DNA of 64,000 bases from Diphasiastrum complanatum (taxonomy: Eukaryota; Streptophyta; Lycopodiopsida; Lycopodiales; Lycopodiaceae), in the NCBI GenBank assembly GCA_029204225.1, contig CM055102.1:40475220-40539219 (forward strand), written 5' to 3'. A program made the position numbers and the translations under genes. Position 1 is the stretch's first letter. Every line of letters begins with the position of its first letter. This document shows positions 45,568 through 57,330 of the stretch, in pieces. The notes under the pieces are model-generated. The model saw nothing but the letters and a program-made list of their open reading frames with translations, was not told the origin of the DNA and made no database searches.

Positions 45568-45622
<55 letters not shown>
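45568..45622. repeat. (CA)n microsatellite
   Basis: A perfect CA run at the end of the copy-1 repeat. Confidence 0.95.
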
Positions 45623-45624
<2 letters not shown>

Positions 45625-46640
45625 TCAATCAATATTATGCTTTTGTTTATGGTTTAGTTTTCTAATTTTATACCTATTCAAAGATCATTAATCATTATGA
45701 AAATATATATAGCTTATTGAATAGTAATATCACTATGATTTTTAAAACTCAAATTGGACACAAAATGAACAAGAATAACATTGAACATGTTAACATGACC
45801 ATGGTTGGCTTCATGTTGGAGAGAATGATCCTTATATTTTCATCATTTTGAGTTTGTTAAGAAAACTATCCTTGACCATACCTAAGTGGGAAATAAGAGT
45901 GTTCTTGTACCAATGGAACTTTGAGCTCAACTCCATGTTTGCACATACAAGCGACAACTTGAAGTTCATGGGTTCTAAAACTAGGGAGCATTGTACTCCA
46001 TATTGTAGTCACAAATGGGAGCCTACACACTCCGATTTAGTTTTGGTTGTAACTTGATGTACATTGCCAATTGATGTACATAGTGATGCTAGTACAATCA
46101 AGTATTCATGAAGCAAAGTTGTTGGAAAACTAATCAGCTTTGATCCTTGGTGCAATGGCAAGGGATTAAAGACTCAAATCTAATATGGTAGTACACCACA
46201 AGGCATTGGGAATGTTGAGGAAGGACCTAGTGTTGATTGGAATGAGAAAGTTCTCTCATTGAATGAATACAACCTAGCAATCTCAACTTGGAACAACTTA
46301 TCTAGCATCACTAGTTAGATTATTACCTTCTCTTTTCTAGCAACACGTTTGTTCTCTTCAAAGATATTGATGAACTTGAAAAACTCTCCAAGGACTCTAG
46401 AGGTATGATAAATCTCTTTTTATGGAACATTTCAACAATGCAATCAAGTTCGCCCCTCCTCATATTAATGAATGAAAGGATAGATCCAAGCCTTCTAAAA
46501 ACCCATACTTGACACATTGGTAGTCGTGCAAAGAGAGAAAGATTGTCAACAAATGGAAAACAAAGTGCTTATATATTCATACAAGAGGGATGAAGACCAC
46601 CTTTTGGATTGCATGGAACACGTAGAGTCACACTCAATAC
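45623..46640. other. noncoding stretch
   Basis: No recognised motif. A 69-codon plus-strand frame at 45848 has no support. GC content rises after about 46650, where the unknown retroelement coding region starts. Confidence 0.35.
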
Positions 46641-46934
46641 TGACATACTTCATGAGCCAATCACCATAAATTTTATAATGAGCTCATTCATCAACACTCC
46701 ATGGATCACCTCATTGCAAAAGTAACTTCTTACATCTCTCCTGGGGATCTCTAGAGCATCGGCTTTCCTAATGTCGGAGAGACAATCCATGGAAAGGGCA
46801 CCAGCTATGATGCCAAGTACTTCACAAAGTTTCTGACAGACAACGGCAAAACCATTGCCCAAACCCACGACGGGATCGCTATCCACCTCATCACGGATCC
46901 CCATCTACGGACCGCCTCAGAAATCCTCGTCACC

Positions 46935-47192
46935 ATGGTCGAAGTGCATACCACCAAGATGGATCGCATACCACCGAGCGACCTCTTTTCTCTGACCCTC
47001 ACCATAGACGATCCCACTCAAAATTACAAGTGGGCTGAGAACGTAGCAGAGAAGCTGTGCAGAGCTCTGAAAGCCCGAAAACCAACTACCAAATGCGAGT
47101 ATCTCCTCCACATGTTGGTCACCAAACAATTGGGGTCTAGGGCGGCTGCTGCCATCAAGGAGCTGGATGTTTATCCAAGCACAAAAAAGTGA
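46935..47192 (+). pseudogene. unknown retroelement protein, part 1
   Basis: An 85-codon frame that is open further upstream (to about 46790, from other start points) and ends at a TGA at 47190. Mixed alpha-helical composition with an acidic-basic pattern (NYKWAENVAEKLCRALK). No known domain. Confidence 0.5.
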
Positions 47193-47448
47193 GCCACCCC
47201 CCAACTGATAGCAGAACCTGTCTCACCAGCCCCACCTAGTAAAAAGCCAAAAGGGAAGGCGATCAACACCAAAAGCCGATGTCCCACATGACATTCTATC
47301 CAATGACATCAGGGTGGAATATGCTGAATCTGGAGGGAGCCTTAAACCATCTCAGGTCCCAAAGGAGGTCCTAGAGCAGCAAGTGGCCTTACTTCACCAG
47401 GCCTAGCAACGCAGACAAGCAGTAGCAACAGCAGCAGGCAGCTCCGAA

Positions 47449-48000
47449 ATGACAGGCACTTCCGGCTCTGACCCTATGGGCGTGATTCCGTCCACACAGA
47501 CAATCTCCTCTCCATCGCTTGCTCTCATACTCCCACCACCGCCCCCACCATTTACTACCACCTCCACACCCTCACTAACTCTCAACACGAGCTTCACTTC
47601 CACACTTCCACAAAAGCCCTCCCCTGTACAAATCTCCACCCTACTTGACTCCACAGTCAACGTAGATAAATTTGCATTACAATTACTAACTGCACTTCCA
47701 TCAACCACTATCACCATTAACCCAATCCAACAATCTCCACCATGCAGTACCTCTTTACCTCTTGTACCCCTCAATCCACAATCACCCCCACCTGCTTTTC
47801 ATACACCTCCGTCTAGCTCTGCTCCTGATTTTCTACCATTTAACCCAATGTCGTATCCTAACTACACACGCACCCTCCCTGACATTGGTCCTTGGGAGCA
47901 CTTACCCTTTGCAGCCCAAAAAGTCGTCTGGTTGGTGAATGAGCTCCAATACAATCTCTTCGGCACCCTAGGGGGACAGTATATTGTGGCAATTCTATGA
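47449..48000 (+). pseudogene. unknown retroelement protein, Pro-rich linker part
   Basis: Longest continuous frame of the region, 183 codons. Residues 1-130 are Pro/Ser/Thr-rich (ALILPPPPPPFTTTSTP). Residues 131-183 are an ordered segment with WEHLPFAAQKVVWLVNELQY. The upstream frame QQRRQAVATAAGSSE connects to its start, so the ATG is probably internal. Confidence 0.5.
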
Positions 48001-48614
48001 TGGTGCTATGGCGGACCTTCAAAAGAAAAACCAAGGCTGGAGGAGAAAAACAAAGAACAACAGTTGCAGATCTAGAACCTAACGAATTACAATCAGCAAC
48101 AACAATAGATGGTACTCCACCTCCAGAACCAGCTCCAACTGAAGGTATCCAAAATGCAGCAAACCATTGATACCCTCAAAGCTGAAAAGGATGAGGTTGT
48201 GGCAGATTCACAAGCAGCACGTTCCGCTATGAAGGAACAGTTGGAAATGGTGGACTTCAACGACTTCACACCACCAGCTATTCCTGAGGGAACTGCCATT
48301 CCAGTGGTGGCCTATCAAACGCTGGCCCAAAGGCTGAAAGCCACGATGGAGCACACTCAAAATTACAACAATCATACATTGCTTCCATCGAGGCCTTAAA
48401 CCAGCACATAGCCACCTTGGAAGAATGCTTAAAGGCCGCTGTCCAGTCGACACCATCGGTTCATGCAGAGCACGCCCAATTCCATGACTTAGGGCACCAC
48501 TTTGATTGACCAGATCGTGGAGATGGAGCAGAATTCCAATAGCCTCCTCCTGTAACTCAAGGCTCTGCATTTCAAGGCCAACCCCTAGGGCAAGGAGCTC
48601 AAACACCAACCAAT

Positions 48615-49205
48615 TTGTCAGGCTCTGGGGGTACCAGCTCCCAACATTATCTTTTCCCTTCCACCGCTTCTAACCCTCTCGACACCACTAACCCCACCTT
48701 CATTCCACAACAATTTTCTCCTGAGTCACAAAGAATTGCAGAAGCTAATCCCTCGCCTCCTCTCTCTCCTGAACCCGATCCACAAACTCAACACGAGATT
48801 GCCTTTGAAGCACCAACCATCCGGCACAGAATCACGCCCATAGAACCAAGCAAGGAGTTGCGCGTCTCTCAGGAGTTTGCCAAGAAGTATCCAACAACGA
48901 AAGAGCGAAGTGGCTACATACTGCCAGATTTGGACCAGTGTCAGACACATAAAGCAACAATCAAACTCCTAGATCCACAACCTCTCTGGTGTCATCAGCT
49001 CTTCCTGCAAAGTAAGACCTCAATGGCACGGTATCTCGAAGCTCCCTCCTACATGCGCACCAATCCTTATTACTATCCAGAAGCGAGGCGAGAACCGTTT
49101 CCTGCCACCAAGGTCAAGGACAAAAGCTTTTGGCCTAAGCTCACAGGCGTAGATACCGGCAACTTAGCCGAACACATGGTCACCAATTGTCGAGTATTCT
49201 ACTAG
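48615..49205 (+). pseudogene. unknown retroelement protein, C-terminal part
   Basis: 196 codons: Pro-rich first 70 residues (NPSPPLSPEPDPQTQHE), then an ordered, aromatic-rich part with RTNPYYYPEARREPF and WPKLTGVDTGNLAE. A TAG at 49203 interrupts it, and the next frame piece at 49263 continues the same trace. Confidence 0.5.
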
Positions 49206-49623
49206 AAGCACCATGGCAATCTTGATCGTGACGTTAGATATTTTGCGGATAATTGCAGCCTGGTGACATTTTTGACAGAACTCAGAGGTTTTTGGGATCG
49301 AGGGTTACCCCCAATCTCCCTTCATATCAATAAACCCTTGCACACGCAAGACGACCATATCAACGTTGCAAGGCTCTATTATCGCGCTGCACTCACTTTC
49401 GACCTGCACGTTGATATGGTGGAGCTATGGAAAACCCATAACTTTCTCCAGGGTATGCTCCATAATTACAAACCCATGCCCTTCCTGAACAAATTACGGT
49501 TCCAAATGATGGAGGGCATCAGCACGACAATCTACCACTCTTGACAGCAACAGTCTCGCCTCCAAGAAGCACAAAAGATCCAGGACGAAAAGGCGTCGAT
49601 TGGTGTGGGACCACCAATCCAAT

Positions 49624-50465
49624 AAGGAGGGGGATAATGTTAGCAATTGTGCTAAAACAGAGAAAAATAATAATAATAAAACTCCGTGGCATGTGTTTTG
49701 TAAGACCACGTATGAGTATTTGTCAATAAACTTCAGCCATGGCATGTGTTTTGTAAGTCCATGAGTAGAAGCTTAAATAATAATAAAATAGCTTAAACTT
49801 AGATTTAGAACTTAGACTTAGGAAACTTAAGATTAGAAATATTTTATCTTAAGTTTTTCTAAGTTAAGAAATTTGAAGTTCTAAATCCTAAGTTAGAAGT
49901 TCTAGAAAGGCTAGAAACAAATTAGTCCCATGTTAGTAGACACTTATGGAAGACCCTCCTTGCCATAAAAGGAGAGGTATTTGCATTGTAAACAACACTT
50001 TTGAGATTAAGCTATCTTGCTCTCTATTTTGGAGAATTATCATTCTATTTCATTTGTGTTCCCCTTGGAAATGTGCATAGCTTGAGGGAAGGTGCTCGGG
50101 CCTCCTCTTGCCTCCTTTTCATCGGTTTTATTGTGGCATGTTCATTATTGCTTATTTGCTTAGTATTAGCCGCAATCTCATTTTATTACCCTTTGGGTGT
50201 TAAGTAGAATTTAGATTAATCTTCTTGCTAGTTAGGAAGATTTAGCAAGACTTTTTGTATTTCTTAAGTAAGTGGCTAGTTGGGTACCGCCTTAGCCACC
50301 TCATTTATTTCTAAGTACTAGTTGTGAAGCCTTAGTGCTCCATTTCGTTGTTGTTTTCATTTTGCTAGGAAGCTTGTAGAAACTTAAGAAGTGGACGAAC
50401 CTCTACATCCCTATACTACATCTGTAAGTAGGTCTAGCACTAGTTGACTAGAAATACTTCCAACA
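49624..50465 (+). mobile_element. polypurine tract and 828-bp 3' LTR
   Basis: AAGGAGGGGGATAA at 49624-49637 is a good plus-strand priming tract. The LTR starts TGTTAG at 49638 and ends CCAACA at 50465, giving matching TGTT/AACA ends. CCATAAAAGG at about 49965 could be the TATA element. Beyond 50465 copia integrase-region sequence begins at once. Confidence 0.8.
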
Positions 50466-51640
50466 TGAAGGCACCGTAAGATTACACTTCTAAGATGATC
50501 AGTCAAAACTACTCTCTAAAGTTTTATATGTTTCTAATCTTTCTATGAATCTGCTTTCTGTCAACAGAATTATTGATTTAGAACATAGAGTAGAATTTAA
50601 AACTGATCATTGCAAAATTGTCAATGAATCAATTTTGCACAATAGGCTTGGACATATGAATCACCCATTTGTTATGAACATGTTTAGCTAGATATTTTAT
50701 TACATTCATTGATGAATACTCAAAAAAGAATAGTTGTATATTTCATCAAGTATAAATCAGAGATTTTCAGCGTCTTCAAAGCTTTCAAGGAGTGAGTTGA
50801 GAAAGAAATTGAAAAAAGGATCAAACCACTAAGATCAGATTACAATGGAGAGTACAACTCAATCCATTTCAAGAGTATCCCAAAGCATTGAAAAACAATT
50901 TGCCATCCCAAATTCGCCTTAGTCTAATGAACTTGTTGAGAGGAAGAACAAAGCTTTAGTCAAATTGGCTAAGTGTATGCTTGCTCATGCATCAATGCCT
51001 AAATAATTTCTGGTTGAAGTTGTATCTAGCCTACAATCAAAATAGATTTTCGACTAAAGGCCTCTCAGGTAAAACATCTCACGAAGTTTGGATATGCTCC
51101 AAATTTTCATTGAAGAACCTTATAATGTTTGGATGCATTGCTTATGCACAGATTCCGACTAAGACCAATCAAAAGCTGGACTCCAACAACATCAGATCCA
51201 TATTCATTGATTACGCTTCTTCTGACCTAACCTACAAGTTGTATGATACTGACACCTCAAAGATATTCTTCAGTAGAGATGTCAATTTTATTGACAATTA
51301 GTTTATCAATTTGAAAGACAAGAGAAAAATTCTAGAATCATCACCTACTCCTGCTATCATGACAATTCTAATCTCAAGTATGGATACATCTACAGAAGAA
51401 TAACTTTTGGATAGTCAATCAGAAGACATTACTACCCTGCAACAATAGAGCCAAGGATTAAATAATTAGCCCATGCTACCTCCAAGAAGATCAATCAAAG
51501 TGCACACACAATCTACAAGATATATTGATGAGTCTGTCTATTATCTCATTAGAGAATTGACCATAGTTGATGAAGCACTCAACTAGCCAGACTATGATCT
51601 TTGGAGAGAAGCAATGGATAAAGATTACCCCTCTCCAATT
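50466..51640 (+). pseudogene. copia GAG-pre-integrase, integrase and connector fragment
   Basis: It starts with text that is the reverse complement of 39112-38900, then the integrase core (in several frames), and from 50981 an open frame with FWLKLYLAYNQNRFSTKGLS, KTSHEVWICSKFS, LIMFGCIAYAQIPTKTNQKL and IFFSRDVNFIDN, the end of the copia integrase domain. Stop-ridden connector follows (RYIDESVYYLIRELT, DYDLWREAMDKD) and it is cut before the reverse transcriptase core. Confidence 0.85.
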
Positions 51641-52174
51641 GCTCTTTACTGTCTCGTAATTCATATCCAAAGAGACAGAGAGAAAATGCTAATTTTTATC
51701 ACTCAGGAGAGGAACATTCATTATAAACTCATTAGTTATATTCTGATGAATTCTCAAATAGCTCTTCCTCAATGCACCTAGATTATGTAAATCAATTCAT
51801 GGCAAATTCGGGGAGTACGCATTGGAAGGCTCTTGTAGTTCATGTGACTTGTGCCTTGAATTTCAAAGGTTGTTAAATAATTTTCTGAATATTTTTTAAT
51901 ATATTCCATCAAGATTATTATCCTAAGACGTTCTAACACATGTGCTTACTTCTAAGAATTTGAATTTATCCATGAATACCACTTTTCAACAAATACAACA
52001 TTTTCAAGTAAAGAGAAAATCTTCTTGGAAGAATGCCAAAACAAAACTATATTTCCATATTGATATTTTGAAATTTCATTTATACATAAGATGTGTGTGA
52101 TTGCACGTAGATCTATCTTGCATAAGATACAAGCATACTAGCTCAAAAATCTAAGGCAATAGCACTCTACACAT
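51641..52174. other. noncoding stretch
   Basis: No recognised coding. TGAAATTTCA at 52069-52078 could be the 3' end of the minus-strand LTR whose start I place at about 53090, but this is weak. Confidence 0.3.
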
Positions 52175-52870
52175 GCATCTGTCACAAACCATTCATCACA
52201 CATAATGAAAGGAAACTTTGGATGAAAAAAACTAAGTATAAAATTGGCTTACTCTTGAGTAGAGAGAGAGTTCTACATAGATCTATCGGGTAGATAGAGA
52301 TTGTGAAATGAATTCTGAGTGTTGGAGCTTGCTACATCAAGATCTCTCTACAAAAAACTAAGTGTGGACTCAATCTCAATCTGACTCATAGTAGCTTGAG
52401 ATCCAAGAGAGTGAAAATGATGAAATATGATTGGACCTCTAAAACATCACCTCTTACTATGATTGGACCACCTACATGCCACCTCTTACAATGATTTTCT
52501 ATTTTGGTGCACCTCACTTTATTATTGGCCCAAATTGACACACGCATCTATCACAAACATTCACCACACAACATGAGAGGCAACTTTGGATGAAAAAAAA
52601 CTAAGTGTAAAATTGGCTCGCTCTCCAGTACAGAAATAATGCTACATCAAATCGAGTAGAGAGAGAATGTGAAAATTATTCCAAGTGTTGGAGCATGCTA
52701 CATCAAGGTCTCTCTTCAAAAACTAAGTGTGGACTCAATCTCACTCTCACTCATAGTAGCTCGAGATCTATCAAGAGTACTGAAAATTGTGTACAATGAT
52801 TGGTCCTCTCTAAGATCACCTCTTACTTTGATTGGACCACCTACATGCCACCTCTTACAATGATTGGACT
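52175..52870. repeat. tandem duplication, about 363-bp unit, in a probable LTR
   Basis: Copies begin near 52175 and 52540 and share ggcaactttggatg/ggaaactttggatg, aaattggct, tgttggagc.tgctacatcaag and actaagtgtggactcaatct. Short ctcttac.atgattgga units follow each. The block lies downstream (minus strand) of a copia RNase H end and its PPT, so it is probably part of that element's 3' LTR. Confidence 0.7.
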
Positions 52871-53090
52871 ATTTTGGTGCATCTTACAATATGATTGGTC
52901 CAAATTGACAAATGAAATCAAGAGGTGCTATGTCACTAGACCTCTACCATCAAGCCAAGTGGAAGTAGCCTACACTATCATGAGCTAATACACTTCTAAA
53001 TTTGGCCTAATCACTTATTTACAAGTGTACAATGAGTGGTTTTGATAGAGGACCCCCAAACCTCAAGATAGATGACTTTTACAATTTCAC

Positions 53091-53113
53091 ACTCCTCCTT
53101 AAAAGATATCTAT
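53091..53113 (-). other. copia polypurine tract and LTR start
   Basis: Read on the minus strand, TTTTAAGGAGGAGTG follows the RNase H stop, then TGAAATTG, a fit for a PPT and LTR start. The related 5' LTR ending ATTTCA at 55415 has the inverse terminus. Confidence 0.5.
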
Positions 53114-53470
53114 CTAATTTAACTTGGATCTTGGAATCAAGCCAAGATTAGATCTAAACTTGATGAAGGCACTCTTGAGCAATGGTCTAGTGAGGAGATC
53201 AACAATACATGATGATGATCCAATATGATCCAAGTTTATTTCTCCTCCAATGACTTTTTCCCTTACAAAGTGGTGTGCAATCTCAATATGTCTGCTTCTT
53301 GCATGGAAGATATGATTGTTAGCAAGAGCTTGGGCCGAGATGTTGTCACACTTGATGATAGGTAGATCTCCATCCTTGATCCACTTGAGCTCCAGAAGTA
53401 ATCTTTCGTAATAGTCATGGGCCTTGTACTCAACTTCACATGAAGATGAAGATAACCAAGTAGAAGCATC
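53114..53470 (-). pseudogene. copia RNase H C-terminal part
   Basis: 119 codons: WLSSSSCEVEYKA, LLLELKWIKD, DLPIIKCDNISAQALANN (catalytic-site Asp in CDN), HARSRHIEIAHHFVREKV, and LLTRPLL in place of the usual DIxTKPL end. This is the standard end of copia pol, and it degrades the RNA strand during reverse transcription. The N-terminal half is replaced by LTR sequence at about 53465. Confidence 0.85.
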
Positions 53471-53771
53471 CAATCAAACTCTAGAAGCCTCACCCCCAAG
53501 CCAAGGAACAAGAAGCATGAATGTAGAGTGAGAGCCTAACAATGAATCCACAACCATAATGAGGAGTAGGGCGAGTTTGGACCCAATATATAGAGCCAAA
53601 AGCATCCTGGGCACTTAGCCATGCATAGCCCTAAGTTTCCTGTACATATATTCACCTGGAATAGAGTCCTATGCATGGACCAACTATTCATAGAATTGTT
53701 ATTGATAACTCTACACATGCATACATTGTCTCATACCTTGTTTAAGCTCCATTCAGTGTGTTTTGGAACCT
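53465..53771 (-). mobile_element. chromovirus LTR fragment fused to copia RNase H
   Basis: Reverse complement of about 37457-37772: starts CCAAAACACACT, includes tatgcatgtgtagagttatc, the TATA-type CTATATATTGG and ends GCTTCTACTTGGTTA, after which RNase H codons follow. A 60-codon frame in both copies (MCRVIN.NSMNSW) is a repeat-borne coincidence, not a gene. Confidence 0.8.
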
Positions 53772-55399
53772 GATCACAAGAATTTTTCACCTGTAACCAG
53801 CAAACCATGCCTAGCTCTCGCTGTGATTGCTTGCCCTCTCAAAATTGTCGCCAATGATGAATAGTCACGCCGCCAAACTGCACTTTCGTTGCCAAAATTA
53901 GCTTTCTCCACACAATTCCACTACCATTCGCTCCCATACTGCATTTACCACTTCCAAACACCCTGTTACCCTGTCAGGAGTAAGTAATAATGATTTTGAA
54001 GCAATAGTGCCTCATTGTACCACCCTGTAGCAGGTTTCACCAACCAAAAATAGCCCCAAATTTGGCCCTATGGAACCCAAATAGTGAATGTAGCCGATCA
54101 CTAGGTCACCCGCACTCCGCTCGATGGAATGGTGATGAAAACTCTCCAAAACGCCTTTCTCCCTACTCTATGACGTTGCTTTGTCCGCTGGCTTTGAGCA
54201 GCCAATTTTAGGGGTTATTTTGGCCCAAGGATGGCCAAAAAAGGTGCCCTCTAGCCAAAGATAGGTCCATTTCCAAAATGCCTTGCAAATTTGAACTATA
54301 ACTTCAAACTGAAGTTTTTTAGTGAAGTGAAGTCCACTTTGGACTTTGGGTCCCTTCAATGAATTTCACATTAAAAAAAATTTAATGAAGAAAAGGCCAC
54401 TTTCACCCTTCACCCTTTCAAGGGCCCTTTCAGCTCAAATCTAATGGCCACCACCCATCTGACGGCTCAGATTTCTCCCCGAGAAATGTATCAAGGCCAT
54501 TCAACTTCATGGATCAAAATTCGATGGTTGTGGTTGACCTGGCACACTCAAGCTCGATCCTCCATGCACTACGCACTTGCAGCCGCTATGGGCTCCTTTT
54601 GATGGGCGCGCGCCCTGCCCCGAGCTCCTTCTTGCTTCTTTGCTCTCTCTCCTCCACAGCTATGGCTTACCCCAAAGAACTGTTCTAGCGCTTTCTCCAG
54701 CGCACGGCCGCCCACGGCCATTTACCAACTCTCTCTCCTCATCATGGCACCCTTCTATGCTGCTTCACAGATCCAAAAACAGCAGCCTATGGTGAAAGAT
54801 CCAAGCTTTTATGCTGTAAAACCCTAGCTTCAAAACTGAGAGAGATTTCTTGGGCTTTTGTGAATCTCACTCTAAGATTCTTCTTGCAGCTACCTATCTC
54901 ACAGACATCGCCCTACCTCAGGCTTTCTAATACAATTTACAGTTCTCCAATTGATGCGGTATTGATTGCAAACAAGCCGATTTTCTCAAAAATCAGTCAA
55001 CACCCCACAAAACTGGAAATTTCCCAAATTTCCTCCGTTTTCAACCCAATCTGACCTTGTAAATTGCTATGGCTCTCTGTCACTGCTCTTTGCAAATCCT
55101 CTGCAAGCCCCGTTGCGCCAAACAGTTGTCCACATAGTGAATCATGAATCCAACACCGACGATTTTTCCGAAACCACCGAAACTGCAAGATTTTCCATGA
55201 ATTCTCCTCAGAATCCACCTACGACGATCGTTTTGATCTTCCTCGAAGCTCCGATCGAGGAACTTTGCTGTCTCTAGCCATTCGGACTGCCTATACCCTC
55301 TATGGAGTCCTCTCTCCTGAGAAGCTTTCAGTGTTATTTCTCCTGGTGAAAGACGCTATCCCATATCCACCGGATCGTGCATACCTACAACAGCCTAAC
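53772..55399 (-). other. long noncoding leader of a minus-strand LTR element
   Basis: It lies downstream (minus strand) of the primer-binding site at 55411-55400. It is less AT-rich than its neighbours, with a GC-rich patch at 54580-54720. I see no gag or other motif, as in large non-autonomous LTR elements with noncoding interiors. Confidence 0.35.
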
Positions 55400-55700
55400 G
55401 CTCTGATACCAAGTTGAAATTCTGATAGAATCTAGTGCAGTATGTAGATCACATCACACAATCACCATAGCCACTCCTCACAAGCTCTCAAAGATGGCAC
55501 AACAAAAGCTAATAGATTACAACGAAACATTGTACATATAGAGTATTCACAAACTGCATGAAAAGGCAGGTGTCCTAAAATTGGCCTACCACCTGTCAAA
55601 CTAAGGTCGGGCCCAATATGGCCAAATTCGACCGACAAACTTGGGACATGCCCCCAAGTATAGCAAGTACTGTAAATAATTCTACACATGCTAATTCTTC
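55400..55700 (-). mobile_element. primer-binding site and 3' part of a 5' LTR
   Basis: TGGTATCAGAGC at 55411-55400 (minus) is preceded by an LTR end reading ATTTCA at about 55415. The LTR body continues to higher coordinates and its far border is not clear. It reads into the unknown repeat family by about 55855. Confidence 0.6.
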
Positions 55701-55720
55701 CTATGTGTGGCTACCTGTCT

Positions 55721-57330
55721 TTACAAGATGTTGAGAAAGGTGGTGAAGTGGGCTAGAATATGAGAAAATGAGCCATAGCTTACTAGTAGCGAGGTTTGTA
55801 AGAAGGGAGGCAGGGGGACTGACAACAGATGGAGAGATGATGTCTTGCAAGGTAGAGAGTCCACATCAAAAGGAGGAGGTGGTAGGGTCATGTCTACAAC
55901 ATGCTTTCTAATATGGAGAAAATTCTTCTTGTTTTCATCCATCACAAAGTCTTGTGGCATTTGCATGGTGTAGTTTTCTTCTTTCTTGAGAGTAACAATG
56001 TGGGTGCTTTTCATGCTAACTCCTCCTTTGAGGAGTACAAAGGTTTATTGTTGTCATCATCCAAAGCTAAGGAGGAACAATTACAGTCATCTCTTGTAGC
56101 CTCCTTGTACTTTGAGGAGCTCAAGATATCATTCCCTCTATTGTTCTCAAGAGGGGCTTTAGTATCTCCATCTTTGTCAAACGGTGTTCGACTAGCCTCT
56201 ACGTCCCCACTGTTCCTAGCCACTTTTCCATTAAGCCATCCATTGATAAGAATTCTTAACCCTTTGTCAAGGGTCATCACAATTTTTAAGCTAGTATATG
56301 ATGCAATACATGTAAGAGCTTATTATGAACTATCAAGAATACCTCGTCACAAATTATAGATTACACAAGTGAGGTTATGACATGTGATGCAATGAAAGAT
56401 TTGGTAGCTATGTAAAAATAAATACATTTATAACATAACTAGCTTATAAAGATGGTAGATGCAATAAATCATGCACATTGAAAGAAGACTTTTCAAAGTC
56501 AACAAAGAATGCTACTATAGTTGAGCACATTCTTTGGAGGTCCTTGCCCTTTGATTTACATGAAATTTAACTTTTAGTTATCTATTTCTAGGTAATAGCT
56601 TGTACATTATCCACCTAAAAACGATTTTTTCTACTGTAACGTTTTCTACTCAAAACCAAATATTACTTTTGTGGTGGAATCAAACTCTAGACTTGATGAC
56701 ACAAAAGTAGTTGCTAACAAACATTTGATTTATCTAACAACTAATTTCAACTATCTTGCAGAATAAAGACTAGGCTCTTTGATGCATGCATATGTGTAGG
56801 TCGATTTTTACCTCAAAATTTGGATTCACGTGTTTAATTAATAAGTCAATATAAAATATTTAACCCATTTAGCTCCATCATTCTATTTTTTATATTTGTA
56901 TAGTTGTGTAGCCAATAAATAAATCACTAGAAAGCTTCACACAAAAATGGTTCTTAATGTGTTGTGTTTGAATGATTTATAAGACAACAACTTGAGAACA
57001 TATATGGGGGTTCTAATCTCAATATATGGGGGTTCTAATCTCAATATTTAATTGATTTGTAAGTTACTTTTCCATAGTAATATTCAAAAGATCAAATTTG
57101 AAAAATTCTAAGTTCAAGAAAGAAGCATAAAATATATTGCTCAACAATTGGGCAAGCAATTTGGATAAAAATATTCAAGATTAGCATGTGTAGTTTTATG
57201 GATCCTTTCCTATTCAATTTGGTTCTGGAAAAATCAAAATCTAAGACTTTGTAACTTGAACATGAGAATACGGACTGAAAATTGATTACTTGTTTCATGA
57301 ATGCCACATTGATATAATTTTGAGCAAGTG
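55721..57330 (-). repeat. unknown repeat family, copy 2 (minus-strand coding traces)
   Basis: Diverged copy of 44230-45540. Two minus-strand frames, 56280-56011 and 56014-55721, hold ordered text: MTLDKGLRILINGWLNGKV, SSLALDDDNNKPLYSSKEE, then DFVMDENKKNFLHIRKHVV and DMTLPPPPFDVDSLP. The last phrases are conserved in copy 1 at the protein level. Family unknown. Confidence 0.55.

Larger units (their letters stand above)
46650..49600 (+). pseudogene. unknown multi-domain retroelement protein, decayed, next to PPT and LTR
   Basis: Plus-strand frames join into one long coding trace. Parts in order: (1) about 46790-47192, TIAQTHDGIAIHLITDPHL, NYKWAENVAEKLCRALK and SRAAAAIKELDVY. (2) 47449-47850, a Pro/Ser/Thr-rich linker. 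(3) 47851-48000, YTRTLPDIGPWEHLPFAAQ and NELQYNLFGTLGGQY. (4) 48010-48250, a coiled coil (NQLQLKVSKMQQTIDTLKAE). (5) 48615-49205, Pro-rich then SQEFAKKYPTTKERSGYI, ARYLEAPSYMRTNPYYYPEA and FWPKLTGVDTGNLAEHMV. (6) 49263-49544, a helical end, then LQEAQKIQDEKASIG just before the PPT. No gag, pol or envelope motif that I know is present. At least five shifts or stops. The position suits an extra 3' ORF or the sole ORF of a non-autonomous element. Confidence 0.6.

Noticed and set aside
54577-55277. GC-richer frames as a captured host gene
   Set aside because: Frames are short and overlapping on both strands with no recognisable domain.
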